This document shows positions 21,244-31,988 of a stretch of DNA of 64,000 nucleotides, one piece after another; positions within the stretch are counted from its first letter, which is position 1; each line of letters begins with the position of its first letter. The stretch covers positions 434,001 through 498,000 of the forward strand of contig NHNW01000025.1 of the NCBI GenBank assembly GCA_002786025.1, given 5' to 3'. The notes beneath the pieces were generated by a model. It made no database searches. It saw only the letters and a list, made by a program, of their open reading frames with translations, and had not been told where the DNA came from. A program made the translations under genes and the position numbers. The DNA is from Zasmidium citrigriseum. Lineage: Eukaryota; Ascomycota; Dothideomycetes; Mycosphaerellales; Mycosphaerellaceae.

Positions 21244-23184
21244 TCAACCTCCCGTCTTCTGCTTCTTGTTGGGCAATGCTGGAACGGCGAATCCCTGACT
21301 GTCGACCTTGCCGGGACCATTCGAACTCGCGGCACCAGAGTTGCCAACCTGCGTGAATGTTCCACCCTTGAACCAACGGTCCTCCTCGGCCTTGCGCTTG
21401 CGGTTCATCTCCTCCCGCACTCTCGGGTCAACAAGCTCCAATCCTTGGACTGGAGTGAATGCGACAGTCGAGACGGTACCACCCGTGTTGCCGACGTTGG
21501 TCTTCAAGCCCGAACCGACGCCGCTCACTCGCAGACCTTGAGCTTTGAGAGCTCCGGGAGTCGTCGGACCTCCTCCAAAGCTGCGGAGGGACGTAGACGT
21601 TCCACTGGCGGGCGTCGCAGCACCCCATCCCGCATTCTTCTTCGAAAGCTTTGCCTTGGTCCGGTTGTCGATCTGCTGGGCTCGCACACGACCATCGTCT
21701 TGCGCACCAATCATTCCCAATCCCTTGGTGCCGTCACCAAAGCCGACTTCAGCTTCCTCTTTACCAAACGCCATCCGGTTCTGAGCCTTGCGCAGATCAG
21801 TCATGGCAGTAGCCTCCTTCATCTTCCTCACTCTGCGACCACCACGCTTGCGTGAAGGCTTGTCATCTGGAGCTGGTAGGGCTTTGACGCCGCTGTTTGG
21901 TGGCGCTTCTGAGAGCTTGTTGATGGCCTTCTCGACCTCGTCAGCGAAGGCCAATCCTTGATCGCCGGAGGGAGACTCGTGGGCAGCATCTATGCGGGCG
22001 GCGAGGACGACCTTTCCAGAAAGCCTACGCATGGCTTGTCTCTTCAGGTCCTGTGGAACGGCTCGGATGATCTCATTGTTATAGAGAACACCTTGGTTCC
22101 GCACGCCAACGTTGGTAGCAAGACCGGCTGCTCGAGCACTCTTCTTGTTGCCCAAAGGTGGGATGTTGGCCGCGGGAGTTTTGGCCAGGCCTGAAATTCC
22201 TCCGGCGTAGTTGATGAGCTGTGCTGCAGTTGCAGATCCGATGAGAGCGGTCAAGTTAGGTGCAAACATGGACATGCGAGACTGCACGTAGTCTGTAAGA
22301 ATCTTCTTGGCGCTGTCAAGCTTCAGAGTCATCTGGCATGCTCTCTTGACGGTGGCCAGCTCGGACTCAGAAAGCGGTTGACCCGTCGTGGTGGTGGCTT
22401 CGACCGTGACGACCATGAGAGAAGGGCCATCGAGGACTTGCTTCAGTGTTTGACCAACGATATTGTCGTTGCTCTCGCTGATTTTGCGAATGTCTTCCAT
22501 AGGTCCATTGCCGATGATAGCGACTGTCTTGGCGTAGTCGAGCGGGTTCTGAATGAGCGTCTCCAGCTCTGGAAAGCGCACGGAATAGTGGTCGCGAATG
22601 AACTTGTGCACCAGGATGATTTCGCTGTCGATGCCGGTCGAGAGGGTGTTGGACTGCGTGAGCAGCTGGTACTCGGGGTTGTCTTCGATTCTGCCAATGT
22701 TCTGGGTCTCCTGGCCCGGGGGCAGGCTCTTGTAGTGTTGGATTTTCTGCAGCAGGACGGGATGGTTAGGGCTGTGTTCACAAGCATTTAACGACAACAG
22801 GTTGGATACAAGTTGGGGGAAGGGCTGGCTTACCTCGAGCAGTGGCTCCAGTTGCTTCATCAGACCTGCCACGCTGCGCACGTCGCTCACGTTCTGCAGC
22901 TCCATCTTCTCGACGCGTGCCTTGGTCTCTTCCTCCGTTTCTTCCTCCTCTATTTTCAGGTGACTGGGCACGTTGGTTCCATCCATGTCGTCGTCTGGGG
23001 CCTCCTCGTCGCCGTCCAAGTCCATCGCTCCATTCTGCTCGCCGTCCGCCTCATTCTTGATGCCGCCCGCCGCTTTGGAGGTATCTCCAGACTCACCGAA
23101 ATACTTGTCATCCATCTGCTCCTCCTCATTTTCGTCGCCTGAATCCTCGAAGTCGTTGAACAACTCGTCCGCCGCGGTCGCCAT
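21244..23184 (-). CDS. PRP31: U4/U6 snRNP factor Prp31
   Basis: Pre-mRNA processing factor 31, which bridges 15.5K/Snu13 and U4 snRNA in the U4/U6.U5 tri-snRNP; nuclear. Two exons, 22834-23184 and 21244-22746, joined over an 87-bp intron (22747-22833), give 617 aa. An acidic N-terminus precedes the NOSIC region (INNPLDYAKT-like, HKFIRDHYSVRFPELETLI), then the Nop domain with MSMFAPNLTALIGSATAAQLINYAGGI, and the C-terminal KRGGRRVRKMKEATAMTDLRKAQNRMAFG and STVAFTPVQGLELVDP blocks, all in family order. The intron is a multiple of three and stop-free, so the open frame reads straight through, but homology (QLEPLLE then KIQHYKS) and the CTAAC branch followed by CTGCAG show it is spliced. It is divergent from CLF1 with a 272-bp gap. 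Confidence 0.95.
   Translation of the reverse strand: MATAADELFNDFEDSGDENEEEQMDDKYFGESGDTSKAAGGIKNEADGEQNGAMDLDGDEEAPDDDMDGTNVPSHLKIEEEETEEETKARVEKMELQNVSDVRSVAGLMKQLEPLLEVSQPFPQLVSNLLSLNACEHSPNHPVLLQKIQHYKSLPPGQETQNIGRIEDNPEYQLLTQSNTLSTGIDSEIILVHKFIRDHYSVRFPELETLIQNPLDYAKTVAIIGNGPMEDIRKISESNDNIVGQTLKQVLDGPSLMVVTVEATTTTGQPLSESELATVKRACQMTLKLDSAKKILTDYVQSRMSMFAPNLTALIGSATAAQLINYAGGISGLAKTPAANIPPLGNKKSARAAGLATNVGVRNQGVLYNNEIIRAVPQDLKRQAMRRLSGKVVLAARIDAAHESPSGDQGLAFADEVEKAINKLSEAPPNSGVKALPAPDDKPSRKRGGRRVRKMKEATAMTDLRKAQNRMAFGKEEAEVGFGDGTKGLGMIGAQDDGRVRAQQIDNRTKAKLSKKNAGWGAATPASGTSTSLRSFGGGPTTPGALKAQGLRVSGVGSGLKTNVGNTGGTVSTVAFTPVQGLELVDPRVREEMNRKRKAEEDRWFKGGTFTQVGNSGAASSNGPGKVDSQGFAVPALPNKKQKTGG
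22747..22833 (-). other. PRP31 intron, 87 bp, in frame and stop-free
   Basis: Donor GTAAGC, branch CCCTAACC, acceptor CTGCTGCAG. It would encode 29 extra residues if retained. Those residues break the conserved region between MKQLEPLLE and KIQHYKSLPPG, so the spliced form is the canonical protein. Confidence 0.8.
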
Positions 23185-23456
23185 GTTGGGTGGTGTCTGC
23201 GCTTAAGCGCAAAGATCGAGAGTGTTACTCAGTCGTTCGAGAGTGTTCGAATAGCGATCGTGGTTCGATCTCGAGTGTGGCGAAGGTGTTGAAGTGAGGT
23301 TGTGTGGTTGTGGTGCGGAAGTCGCGACTGGAGGGCGGGCAGCTCATGAAAGTCAAAGCCAAGCAAGCTTTGCGGCAACATTTCTCGCGCATGTGACATC
23401 GACATCACCTCTTCCACGACTACACCTCCACCAACAAACTTCATACCACAGTCGCC
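23185..23456. promoter_or_regulatory. Shared divergent promoter PRP31/CLF1
   Basis: Only 272 bp separate the ATG codons of two spliceosome genes transcribed apart, so both promoters must lie here. It contains a perfect 14-bp palindrome, TGCGCTTAAGCGCA, at 23198-23211, 14 bp upstream of the PRP31 ATG, and two copies of TCGAGAGTGTT near 23217 and 23237. The CLF1 side has a CACCTCCACCAACAAAC-type leader. Co-regulation is inferred from the arrangement. Confidence 0.65.
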
Positions 23457-25496
23457 ATGGAGTCGTCGCGCGGCCCTCCGCGGGTCAAGAACAAGGCCGC
23501 CGCGCCTCAGCAGATCTCCGCCGAACAGCTGCTGCGCGAAGCAGTCGACCGCCAGGAACCCTCCCTCACTGCGCCGACCCAGCGATTCGCCGATCTCGAA
23601 GAACTCCATGAATACCAAGGGCGCAAGCGAAAGGAGTTCGAGGACTATGTGCGCCGCAACAGGCTTAACATGGGCAACTGGTTTCGGTATGCCGCCTGGG
23701 AACTGGAACAGAAGGAATACCGTCGCGCCCGGAGTGTCTTCGAGCGTGCCCTAGATGTCGAGAGTACGAACGTCCAGCTATGGGTGCGGTACATCGAATC
23801 TGAAATGAAGGAGAGGAACATCAACCATGCGCGAAATCTGTTGGACCGTGCTGTGACGATACTACCTCGAGTGGACAAGCTTTGGTACAAGTATGTCTAC
23901 ATGGAGGAGATGCTGGGAAACATTCCTGGGACCAGGCAGGTGTTTGAGCGGTGGATGTCGTGGGAGCCAGATGAGGCAGCGTGGAGTGCATACATCAAGC
24001 TGGAGAAGAGGTATAGCGAGTTCGAAAGAGCGAGGAATATCTTTGAGCGGTTCACGATCGTGCATCCAGAGCCAAAGAATTGGATCAAGTGGGCCAAATT
24101 CGAAGAAGAAAATGGCACGAGTGATCTGGTCCGAGAGGTCTTCGGTATGGCTATTGAAACTCTGGGCGATGAGTTCATGGACGAGAAGTTGTTCATTGCG
24201 TACGCTCGCTTTGAAGCAAAGCTGAAGGAGTATGAGCGCGCGAGAGCCATCTACAAGTACGCTCTGGACCGTATGCCCCGTTCGAAATCAGCGATCCTTC
24301 ACAAGATGTACACACAGTTCGAGAAGCAGTTTGGCGATCGAGAGGGCGTGGAGGATGTGGTGTTGTCGAAACGAAGGGTGCTGTACGAAGAGCAAGTCAA
24401 GGAGAATCCCAAAAACTACGATGCCTGGTTCGACTACGCCCGACTGGAAGAGACTGGCCAAGATCCCGAGCGAGTACGAGATGTGTACGAGCGAGCAATC
24501 GCACAAATGCCTCCGAGCCAGGAGAAACGACATTGGAGACGCTACATATATCTATGGATCTTCTACGCTATGTACGAGGAGCTCGAGACCAAGGATTTGG
24601 CCCGAGCAGCACAGGTGTACGAGGAAGCCATCAAAATCATCCCACACAAAAAGTTCACATTCGCCAAAGTCTGGATACTCAAAGCCCAGTTCCATCTACG
24701 GCAACAGGAGCTCGATCGCGCGCGAAAGACCATGGGAATGGCCATCGGAATGTGCCCCAAGAACAAGCTCTTCCGAGAATACATCGACATGGAGCTCAAA
24801 CTCTTCGAATTCGTCCGCTGCCGCACTCTCTACGAGAAATGGATCGAATTCGACCCCTCCAACTCCCAAGCCTGGATAAAATTCGCCGAACTCGAACAAG
24901 GCCTCGAAGATCTCGAACGCACCCGCGCCATCTTCGAACTCGCCATCCAGCAAGAAGTCCTCGACATGCCCGAGCTCGTCTGGAAAGCCTACATCGACTT
25001 CGAAGAAGGCGAAGGCGAATACGACAAAACCCGCTCCCTCTACGAACGCCTCCTCTCCAAGACCGACCACGTCAAAGTCTGGACCAGCTACGCCCACTTC
25101 GAAATCAACGTCCCCGACTCCGCCGACCAAATCCCCGACGACAGCGAAGAGACTGCGGCCGTCAGCGAAGCGGCGAAAGCCCGCGCGAGGAAAGTCTTCG
25201 AACGCGCGCACAAGATCTACAAGGAGCGGTCGCTGGTCGAGGAGAGAGTATCGCTGCTCAACGCGTGGAAGGCATTTGAGGATACGCATGGCAGTGAAGA
25301 GGATAAGGAGAAGGTGGCGAAGCAGATGCCGAGGAAGGTCAAGAAGAGGAGAAAGTTGGATGATGATTCGTTTGAGGAGTACATGGATTATGTGTTCCCG
25401 GCGGATGATGAGAGCAGTGCTAAGATGAGCAAGTTGATGATGATGGCGCAGAAGTGGAAGAGGGAAAAAGAAGCGGGTGGTGCGGCGGAGGCGTGA
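23457..25496 (+). CDS. CLF1: Pre-mRNA splicing factor Clf1 (Syf3/Crooked neck)
   Basis: HAT-repeat scaffold of the Prp19-associated (NTC) complex, needed for spliceosome activation and for tri-snRNP binding; nuclear. Single exon, 679 aa, equal to the family's usual 670-700. From about residue 60 onward, HAT motifs recur every 34-36 residues: [84 protein letters not shown] and so on to the C-terminus. The N-terminus [20 protein letters not shown] is the diagnostic Clf1 leader. The tail has a basic [24 protein letters not shown] block, also typical. The codon use shifts to C-ending codons from about 24780 to 25150 without any break in the protein. Confidence 0.96.
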   Translation: MESSRGPPRVKNKAAAPQQISAEQLLREAVDRQEPSLTAPTQRFADLEELHEYQGRKRKEFEDYVRRNRLNMGNWFRYAAWELEQKEYRRARSVFERALDVESTNVQLWVRYIESEMKERNINHARNLLDRAVTILPRVDKLWYKYVYMEEMLGNIPGTRQVFERWMSWEPDEAAWSAYIKLEKRYSEFERARNIFERFTIVHPEPKNWIKWAKFEEENGTSDLVREVFGMAIETLGDEFMDEKLFIAYARFEAKLKEYERARAIYKYALDRMPRSKSAILHKMYTQFEKQFGDREGVEDVVLSKRRVLYEEQVKENPKNYDAWFDYARLEETGQDPERVRDVYERAIAQMPPSQEKRHWRRYIYLWIFYAMYEELETKDLARAAQVYEEAIKIIPHKKFTFAKVWILKAQFHLRQQELDRARKTMGMAIGMCPKNKLFREYIDMELKLFEFVRCRTLYEKWIEFDPSNSQAWIKFAELEQGLEDLERTRAIFELAIQQEVLDMPELVWKAYIDFEEGEGEYDKTRSLYERLLSKTDHVKVWTSYAHFEINVPDSADQIPDDSEETAAVSEAAKARARKVFERAHKIYKERSLVEERVSLLNAWKAFEDTHGSEEDKEKVAKQMPRKVKKRRKLDDDSFEEYMDYVFPADDESSAKMSKLMMMAQKWKREKEAGGAAEA

Positions 25497-25778
25497 AGGG
25501 GTGTATAGCAAGCTAAGAATGGAAGAGTGTGAGTTCTGATGTGCAAAATTACGAACTCTTTTCTTTTTATTCTTACGCAGGTGACATTGCTTCCTGCCAT
25601 CATTAGTCTTGTACTTGTTCTAATCCGTGACTGTCGTCAGTCTTTCTTCATCGTGTATCATCCATCCCAATGCCCCGATAACCCTGGTGGTGATGATGAT
25701 GACACAAAGTCCTATGATACAACAATAATACAAAATAGCGCTTTCCTGATCGTCTCATCACCCTTTTCTTGTTTCTCC

Positions 25779-27430
25779 TCATATCACACTCGCCCGGCTT
25801 CCTCTCCCAGTCAAGGGGCCATCATCGCCACTGGGCCGCCGCTTCTTCCTCAGCTTTCGACGACTGTCTGCACTACTAGACCGGGGTCGTGAGCTGTTGT
25901 GAAGGCTTATGGGCGGGCCGTCGAGTGCCTGCTCGCCGGGAAGGGAGACATTCAGTGTGCCGGGTTTCAGGATCTCGAAGCCGGTGCCTAGACCGCGGAT
26001 TACAGAGGATGCTCGCTTTTCGAAGGAGGGTCGCTTTGGTTCGCTCGTCTTGAGAGATTCTGATTCGTGTGGTGTCGATGCTGGGAGCTCGATGGGTGTT
26101 GATGGTGCTGATACGAATGTGTCCTGGGAGTCTGTTCGAGGTCGGATGGTTGAGTTACTGTCGGCGCTCATTGGGCGGTAGCCTTCTGGGAGGGGTGATG
26201 ATGGGGCGGTCTGGCAGAATTGCATGAAGGGCGTGACGTTCGGCATGCTGGATCGACGGACTGCGGGCGGTAGGGACTCGATCTTTGGGCTCGTGGGGGA
26301 AGTGTTCGAGGAGACTTTCATCAGACTTGTGCCTTCACCGGGAGATGGAGAGCGGGTTCGTTGTCGACTGAAGTAGTCTGCTGGCTCCGAGTTGGCAACG
26401 GGCAGACCGCTGGTAGCGATGCTTGCCCATTCCCCGCTGAAGCCAGGTCGCCGAATGCGAGGTTGCAGCTGGCCCGTTTCTGCGGCTTGAGAGATGCGAT
26501 GGTGATGCATGAGGTCGAGCTCAGAAGACTGGTGCCGGGGTCGCGATTGATGGTTCAGCAGTCTGGGTGCCGCGGCAGAGATTGGCTCAGTATCGCTGTA
26601 GCCATTGCTGGATTGGTTCGAGGAAGTGTTGCTGCCGTAGCTATCATCGCCATTGCCCATCTCGCTCGGGTCACGAATCGGTCCGGAGGCCTGGTATAGC
26701 GCATCGAGAGCATGAAGCGTGCTGGTGGCCGAGTCCTGTCGAAGTAGATATGGCTGACCGCTGAACTTGTTCAGTGAAGACGGTGGATGGCGGGTGCGCG
26801 CAGGTTTGGCAATCGGAGTATCTGGCGAAGGATCACGGCTGGCATGGCTGCTTGGGAGGTGTTCCGCGGAGACTGCTCTATCAAAGCCCGAGCTTGGAGG
26901 TCGTGCTGTACCTGTGGTGGAGTTCGAGCCAGATCTGTCGTGCAGCTGGATCATGTCGGCCTGCTTCTCGAGATCGACCCTGTAGTCTTTGCGCGGCACG
27001 TGGTCCCAGACAGATGAGGCTCGTGAGCTGTTGCGACTGCCGGGCTCAGGAGTGTTGTTGCGTGACGAGTTCCAGACGCCCTCGACTTCGATACCGCTCT
27101 CAATGGCTCTGATGCCGAAAGGTACCTCTGCAGCTCGTTGTGCGGAGTCTCGCTGGCGCTGGCTCATGGATCGCTGCAATGCCTGCTCCCTCTTTTCCTT
27201 CTCGGCCAGGGCTACATATTTGCGCAGCTTCCAATGGGTGTAGCCCAGCTTGGCGGCTCCAGCAGCGACAGTGACAACAATAGCACATGCAAGAATCTGC
27301 GTTCCGATTAGCGAGGCTGGTCGCGCATGCGCATGCGCATGCGCATGCCAGCGCTTGCCACATGGAGCAAATTGCTACTTACGAACACCAGTTTCTGCCA
27401 AGTCGCCCAATCAATAAAAAACTGCGCCAT
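25779..27430 (-). CDS. Single-pass membrane protein with long disordered tail
   Basis: Unrecognised fungal protein, 521 aa, from two exons: 27383-27430 (16 codons, MAQFFIDWATWQKLVF) and 25779-27296. The joined N-terminus gives one hydrophobic segment, VFILACAIVVTVAAGAAKL (about residues 15-33), followed by a basic helix KLRKYVALAEKEKREQALQRS, so it is probably an anchored protein with a cytosolic tail. The rest is Ser/Pro/Arg-rich and low in hydrophobics, with many SPSP, SSP and TPxE-like sites that could be phosphorylated; a short ordered-looking block is VIRGLGTGFEILKPGTLNVSLPG (about residues 455-477), and the C-terminus is basic (RRKLRKKRRPS). The first ATG in the long frame (27179) would miss the membrane segment; the upstream exon, with a GTAAGT donor, is the better model. 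No function inferred. Confidence 0.7.
27297..27382 (-). other. Intron with GCATGC-type hexamer repeats
   Basis: The 86-bp intron of the membrane-protein gene contains about five tandem copies of CGCATG (27326-27352). The unit is nearly self-complementary, so the tract can form hairpins or Z-prone DNA. Donor GTAAGT, acceptor ACGCAG. Confidence 0.7.
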
Positions 27431-28044
27431 GCTGGGTGGTCGGACTGGTCGGCAGGTCCAAGTAGATGGTGCCGACAGAATGCGTATTTATGAGAGGTCG
27501 GCGGCGGGCGAGTGGTCAGTCACGGGCGGGATAGGTCATCTGAGGAGCACGTCAGTGAAGGCGCTTCGCTATTGTCGAGGTCGCATTGTCGCGTGAAGAA
27601 GAATTGGGGGAGATGGAGGGACGGCGGTCGGCGAGTGCGAGTAGGCGAGGGGTTCGACGTACACACTGTCTGTGAATGTGGCACGTCCCCGTGAATGGGC
27701 CTCGAGGTGACGTTGGAGGCAGCTTTGGCAACCACGCCCGCCAAAACTGGGAACGCCAGGATGCTCGCCCACCATCAACTTTTGCCAATAATTCAACCGG
27801 AAAGAAGGAATTGATTGATTGCTCGAGCGTCTGATTGCGATTTCGATTTTCTCATTCCATCGTGCGCTGTTTGTCGTCGTCAAAAGTCCGTGGAAAGCTG
27901 GATGTCTGTCTATCGGTCGTTGCTCGCGTCGGCGTCGTCTCTGTCACCACCAATTAAACGAATGTGTGCCACCTGCGCCGAGCGGTGAGCGCCTTGGATC
28001 CGCAAGACGCAAGAGAATGGACGGCGTTGTCTGCCCGATTACTA
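27431..28044. other. Intergenic, promoter side of membrane-protein gene
   Basis: Host-like DNA with no supported gene; several 60-100-aa frames on both strands overlap and lack domains. Ends in TA at 28043-28044, the target-site copy of the Tc1/mariner-type element. Confidence 0.5.
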
Positions 28045-28093
28045 TACCATGCAGAATGGCGCGCCAACCCGCGGCACTACCCGCACACACCTC
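28045..28093 (+). repeat. Left terminal inverted repeat
   Basis: Begins TACCATGCAGAATGGCGCGC; pairs with the right end (TTCCATGCAAAATGGCGCGC on the minus strand). Just inside it, AATCCCAAAATTT (28094-28106) and AAATTTGGGATT (28126-28137) form a small hairpin. Confidence 0.9.
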
Positions 28094-28211
28094 AATCCCA
28101 AAATTTGTTAGCGATCACCACCAAAAATTTGGGATTATAGCCACCCATTGTACCTTCTGTATATATTTTTGCCCAAGGTGTCGTTTATGGTTAAGAAGCA
28201 GTCCAATATTA

Positions 28212-29888
28212 ATGCCGGCCGACCCCTCCTCGCCTTAGAAGCGCACCCGTAGGGCGGCTAGCCGCCTTAACGACGAGATAGCCGCTACTAACGCCCTTAC
28301 TGCCCTTACTACCGCCGCCGCCGGTCCGTCTAATAAGCGTTAGAAGAGGAGTAATAAGGGCAAGTCGAAGGAGCTACCGAAGGAGCCGCCGAAGGAGTAA
28401 GAGCGTAGCTAGTTAAAGGCTAAGAAGAGGAAGAAGAAGAAGGCACCTACGCCGGCCGTTAATAATAAGGATAGAGACTTAGATGACGAGCTTCTTAATC
28501 AATCGATAGGTCGTCGTTAACGCTCTATGCCTCGTAAGCTACCTCGTAAGGAGCCTAAGGAGTCCGATAAGGAGCTAGTCTTATACTAGCGTATATAGTA
28601 GAAGGTTTTGTATAGTAGCAAGAAGCTAGATCTGTCGGCCTAGCCTATCGTTAACGAGAATAATAGTACGAAGCCGTTTATAGACTTTAAACACTAGTAC
28701 TAGGCGTAGAAGTTAAAGGGCGATAATAGCGAGTAATATAAGAAGGATTATATCCGAGTTATTGCTACTTATAAGCGTTAGCCGCTATAGTCTTAGTATA
28801 AGGACACTATTAAGGATAAGGACGGATATAAGCTTGCTATTAGTGCCCTCCGGGGGTATAGTAAGGCCGGTAAGAAGGAGTTATAGATAGAGCTAAAGGT
28901 GCTTATTAAGAAGGTTGTACCGCCGTCTATACCGGCTCTAACTTAAAGGAATAGTGCCGGTAATAGTACTAGTGCTCGCTTAGGTACTAGGCTAAGAAAC
29001 ACTATAACTAAGCAATAGCTCCGTAAGTTAAGGCAGTCGTAGGTATTGTTATAGGCTCGTAACGACGGCTTTACGAACCTTAACGACTTAGACGACGAAG
29101 GAGCGCCTATCGACGACACTAGCGACTATCGTACCTAGCTTGTAGCTAAGTAGAAGTGTAAGAATAAGTACTACACTAACTACTAAGGTCTATACTTCTA
29201 TGCCGGCTATAATTACGCCGAGAAGTATTACCCTATCTATCTAGATGCTATCCGTCGATAGGTAATAGGTATACGTACAACGGAGCGTAGTAAGCGAGAG
29301 GGTCGTGCCCCTATTACGATAATAGATCTAGGCACCGCTATTGTAAGCTCTATATAGATGTAGAAGGAGCGGAACAAATTAAGGACTATTACGAAGAATA
29401 ACAATACTTATATTACTACGACTAGCGGCTCTTACGGCGTACCGCTCTTACTAAAGATTATTAACAACCCTAAGGGTAATATACCCTCGTTAAGTCTACG
29501 TAAACTACCGCTAGTAGACACCCTACTAAGCTCGCCGCCGTTAGTAGTGTTTCGCTTCGGTTCTAACACCTTTATTAAAGACTTCTTCGATAGACTATCG
29601 AAGAGCCGTTACTAGTAGTCTAGACTAGTAGATATCGAAAGGATAAAGTAGGTATTAATTAAAGAGAGGGACTTCGAGCTAAGGTAGGTTTATAACCTTA
29701 AACTAGAGTAGTAGATATAGTATAGGTTAAAGGAAGGGCAATATAGCCGCTTAAAGAAGGAAATTGTAAGATATTATAGGGATAATAAGGAGCTAGCTAA
29801 GGTAGTTAGGTCGGATAATTAAAGCTTCCTAAAGCTTCGACTTTACGTCCCTATTTAGCTACCTACACATAGTAAAATATTTTTCTAA
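28212..29888 (+). pseudogene. Transposon passenger ORF with Cys/His motif, RIP-destroyed
   Basis: From ATG at 28212 (MPADPSSP) one frame of 558 codons runs to TAA at 29886-29888, broken only by TAG/TAA expected from RIP. The N-terminal third is Lys/Pro-rich and low in complexity. The middle holds a probable zinc-binding block beginning KCKNK at 29154, with Cys/His codons partly changed to Tyr, then GYN[H]AEK[H]YPI and DAIRR. A conserved-looking stretch follows (GRAPITIIDLGTAIVSS). The C-terminus is charged and helical (RLKKEIVRYYRDNKELAKVV). I recall similar CxNxxCxN...HYP proteins as common uncharacterised ORFs in ascomycete genomes, but cannot verify a family. It is not the transposase and may be an accessory DNA-binding protein. 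Confidence 0.6.
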
Positions 29889-30829
29889 TACTTAGCGGAG
29901 TCTTACCTATATATAGGCTTTTATATAAATTAATTTTAAACATATTTAACTATATAGTAGTGTCGTGCTAGGGGCCATTCGATTATAGGCTAGGTAAGAT
30001 TAGGCTGCTTCCTAGATTAGGGGTTCGGCCGAGCGCGGCCGAGCTCCTCCGAGCGGCTAGTAGCTTAATACACCTAGAAATCCAATACCTACGATTACGT
30101 AACGTCTACTTATTCGTTTTCTACGCTTGTTTTTTTATATAACTCGGTGTACTTTGTACTTTTTATGCATCTACTTATCTTACTAAAAGGTAGTGTTGTT
30201 ATTACGCAATTAGTGTTAAAGCTATTACCGGCGTATACCGAAGGCAAGTCTTAGCGAAATTTATAGAGATTATAATAGCTTCGTAAACGCTTCTACTCTA
30301 TTAAATCGCTACCTATATACAAAATTAGGCCTAATCTAGGCTCGGAATCGATCCTAGCGTTAAATTTGCTAGTGTCTACTACCGAATATATACGCGAGTA
30401 ACGATGCCTACCCCTAGAGCGACCTAGAAGAAGCGACTCGGAAGAGACGAAGAGATTCTAGACAGCGATGCATTAGAAGCGACAACTATATCGATCTATA
30501 CGTATTATACAGACGATTTAGACTATAGATGTAGTCCCTAATGCCGCCGCCCGTCTTTAAAGACACCCTTACCGCCGCCGCCGCCCTCCTTACCTCCGCC
30601 GTACTCTCCGCCGTTATCCCCCTTTCCCCTACCCCCCTCGTCGTATCTCGGTAGTAGCCTATTAGAGCGGCGCTTAGACGCTATCGAAGGAGTAGTAGTT
30701 GTCTAAAAGGAGTAGCTAGAGGCACTATAGGCATATATAAAGCAGCTAGAGTAGAAGGTGTCTAAGATAGAGGTAGTCTTAAAGAAGGCTACCTATCGTC
30801 TAGTTAAGATATACGATCGTAATCTACGC
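29889..30829. other. Transposon spacer between its two ORFs
   Basis: RIP-mutated DNA between the 3' ends of the passenger ORF and the transposase. At 30541-30640 there is a C-rich tract of CCGCCGCCG and CCCCTACCCCC runs. No coding frame is convincing. Confidence 0.4.
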
Positions 30830-31806
30830 TTTCGTTATATTAATTAATAATAGCCGGCTTTCTTAAACTACCCTCGAGCGCCTACTTAGCTAAAGTTGTT
30901 AACGGTAGAGCGAAGGAAGTTACCGAAGGTTTCGAAGTAGTCGGCATCCTTAATATTAGTCTTAATCTACTACTTTAAGACGTTAAAGGACAGCTCGATT
31001 AGATTAAAGTTAGGTAAATAAGGAGGCAAGTACCGTAGGTATATACTAGCCTTATAGTATAGATCTTTAACGGCCTAAGAGCGGTAGATCGAGTAGTTAT
31101 CTATTATAAGGAAGGTGCCTCTTTAGAGCTAAGGAATTACTATATAACGGAGCTACTCCTCGAATATCTCGCTATTAATTGCTCCTTAATAGATAAGGGT
31201 GCCTTTAAGATAGCCGTTTATCGATATCGCTAGTAGAATCGACTACCTCTTTTCTCTCTTCGTAGAGGCATTATAATAGTAAGGCCGGCTAAGCGGTAAG
31301 TACCCTCTCTTTCTATAACTAGTCCGCTAGTTAGAAGCGCTCTCGTCGACGTAGACAACTCGCTCCTTCGGCATATCTATTTACTATACCCGTTAGTAAT
31401 TACGGAGCTCTTAATTACGCTCTTAAGCCTATCTTATCGCCACCTTCTTAACCTAGCTATAACGTTTAATAGTCCGTAACACCGTTAACATACTAATAAT
31501 TACTCCGAAGTCGTCGAAGAGGTACTAAACTACCTCGTTATAATAAGAGGTAGGCCTATCGTTAAGAAACTTAATAATCCTTTCCTTATAGATTAGTAAT
31601 AGGTGCCTCTTACGGCCTAACTTCTTTAGATCCTTAATATAGGGCACACTAAATAACTAGAAGTTAGTATGTAGTTTGTCGATAGTCCTTCGACTTATAT
31701 TTATACGCTCTATAATTATGTTGTTGCTAAGGCTTAATTTATCGAATAGGCGCTTAATTTCATCCACCTGCTATATAGGAAGGCGAGCTATAGCGGCGGT
31801 AAGGTG
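30830..31806 (-). pseudogene. RIP-destroyed DD34E transposase (Tc1/IS630 type)
   Basis: A minus-strand frame of about 320 codons with RIP-type stops. The N-terminal part has a helix-turn-helix (RLFDKLSLSNNIIIERI, SRRTIDKLH), then a second basic block (LKKLGRKRHLLLIYKERIIKFL). The catalytic triad is visible: Asp in YVDES (codon at 31345-31347), Asp in FLIIDNYSIY (31099-31101) and Glu in YLPPYLPNFNLIELS (30994-30996). Thirty-four residues separate the last two, as in Tc1-type DD34E enzymes. The C-terminus reads YFETFGNFLRS...NNF. The exact start is unclear and an intron near it is possible. Not functional as it stands. Confidence 0.75.
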
Positions 31807-31988
31807 TCTAAAGGGGGGTAAGGTACGGCGGCGAGGGCGTCGAGGGCGGTAACGGCAAGCAGGCTTGTAATAGGGGTAGTAGTAGCGGCGGTAGGCTTAA
31901 TATAATATAACGACGACGATATAGGACCTTTAGGTTTACGTGTGTGCTCATAGTCCCGGATTTACATAGAAAATTAGGTGGTGAAGTG

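Noticed and set aside
24533..25511. Long frames at 24533-25279 (+) and 24696-25511 (-)
   Set aside because: Shadows of CLF1; they arise from its C-ending codon bias and encode Arg/Pro-rich or Glu/Val-rich text without domains.
28084..28140. Small hairpin AATCCCAAAATTT...AAATTTGGGATT as a separate MITE
   Set aside because: It lies just inside the left inverted repeat of the 4-kb element and has no target duplication of its own.
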